Source: Microbacterium sp. LWO13-1.2 (GTDB taxonomy: Bacteria > Actinomycetota > Actinomycetes > Actinomycetales > Microbacteriaceae). Taken from it: a stretch of 64,000 nucleotides of DNA. Shown piece after piece: positions 63,683 to 64,000 of this stretch. The stretch's first letter is position 1. The number at the start of each line of letters is the position of its first letter. The stretch covers positions 1,178,001-1,242,000 of the forward strand of contig NZ_CP151634.1 in NCBI RefSeq assembly GCF_038397725.1. Direction: 5' to 3'. The notes beneath the pieces are model-generated. The model searched no databases and was not told where the DNA came from. It was given only the letters and a program-made list of their open reading frames with translations. A program made the translations under genes and the position numbers.

Positions 63683-63753
63683 AGGGACTGACGGGAATCG
63701 AACCCGCGCTATCTGCTTGGGAAGCAGAAGTTCTGCCATTGAACTACAGTCCC
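63683..63753 (-). tRNA. tRNA-Gly, anticodon CCC
   Basis: The minus strand folds into a full cloverleaf: acceptor stem GGGACTG/CAGTCCC, D-arm with AGTTCAATGGCAGA, anticodon stem TCTGC/GCAGA with loop TTCCCAA, and the T-arm with GGTTCGATTCC. The anticodon is CCC (Gly). A CCA end is encoded (63680-63682). Confidence 0.95.
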
Positions 63754-63847
63754 GGACCCGATCCCGAGGGATCAGGTGAAGGCAAGCCTACCTGCCGCGT
63801 CGCGGATGGCAAAAGCGCCGGGCGCCATCTGCCCGTAGGCTGGGGCC

Positions 63848-64000
63848 GTGCTTCTCAGCGACCGCGACATCAGGGCAGAACTCGCATCAGGCCGCATCGG
63901 CCTGGACCCGCACGAGCCGGAGATGATCCAGCCGTCGAGCATCGATGTGCGCCTCGACCGCTACTTCCGCCTGTTCGACAACCACAAATACCCGTTCATC
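63848..64000 (+). CDS. dcd: dCTP deaminase, N-terminal part (cut by window end)
   Basis: The first 51 codons from GTG 63848: [30 protein letters not shown] and [13 protein letters not shown], matching actinobacterial Dcd, which makes dUTP (and in the bifunctional type dUMP) from dCTP. The GTG is 7 bases after a TAGGCT box (63836-63841), so the mRNA is leaderless. It continues past the window. Confidence 0.93.
   Translation, partial: MLLSDRDIRAELASGRIGLDPHEPEMIQPSSIDVRLDRYFRLFDNHKYPFI

Overview
The window is chromosomal DNA from a high-GC actinobacterium, most likely Microbacterium or a close relative in the Microbacteriaceae. The grounds are the strong G/C bias in codon third positions, GTG starts, many -10 boxes of the form TANNNT lying about 7 bases before a start codon (leaderless transcripts), cysteine-free L28/L33/S14 ribosomal proteins, and gene families typical of the group. 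This is an inference from sequence style and gene content, not a database match.

Layout. 1-5337: end of an unknown gene, a small membrane protein, hisC, and a three-gene 2-oxo acid dehydrogenase operon (E1 alpha, E1 beta, E2). 5338-14870: an accessory region of mostly unrecognised genes. It holds a broken antitoxin-like gene, a DUF2188 protein, three unknown genes on the plus strand, an unknown cysteine-containing protein, a leaderless two-gene operon (XRE-ImmA/IrrE regulator plus a protein resembling tRNA-guanine transglycosylases), a second XRE regulator with a partner, and a compact locus made of a 54-residue candidate RiPP precursor, an ATP-grasp ligase and a membrane protein. That last locus looks like a graspetide (ester/amide cross-linked peptide) pathway and is the best candidate for an undescribed system here. 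15019-21176: alpha-glucoside uptake and hydrolysis (ROK repressor, binding protein, two permeases, GH13 enzyme). 21221-23939: Zur-controlled zinc ABC importer. 23946-31828: GNAT-AAA fusion, YCII/ECF sigma pair, and a long coupled run of zur, a permease, a TIGR03943 protein, a membrane-anchored propeller-like protein and a 3-methyladenine glycosylase. 31979-32852: rpmB-rpmG-rpsN with a structured leader and a strong terminator.

32865-49269: mostly single housekeeping or accessory genes: alpha/beta hydrolase with divergent TetR, HU, CopD-CtaG fusion, PIF1-like helicase, iron-regulated heme oxygenase with DUF2470, a degenerate serine hydrolase, CorA, Ogt, aquaporin, oxidoreductase, and the PEP synthase pair (regulatory protein plus ppsA). 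49350-63653: signalling and export: PadR-DUF1048-ABC exporter operon, two small membrane proteins, ammonium channel, two NarL-type two-component systems, a second ABC-2 exporter with its own HTH regulator, an atypical short-chain dehydrogenase and a membrane protein. The window ends with tRNA-Gly(CCC) and the first third of dcd.

Functional threads: zinc homeostasis (Zur box, znuACB-type importer, zur with a His-rich permease partner), iron/heme (DtxR-like box at heme oxygenase), carbon entry (alpha-glucosides, 2-oxo acid dehydrogenase, PEP synthase), and several small self-regulated exporter operons. Two related palindromic repeats at 31863 and 49276, and two further hairpin elements at 14922 and 29591 (the latter inside a coding sequence), point to families of dispersed repeats in this genome.
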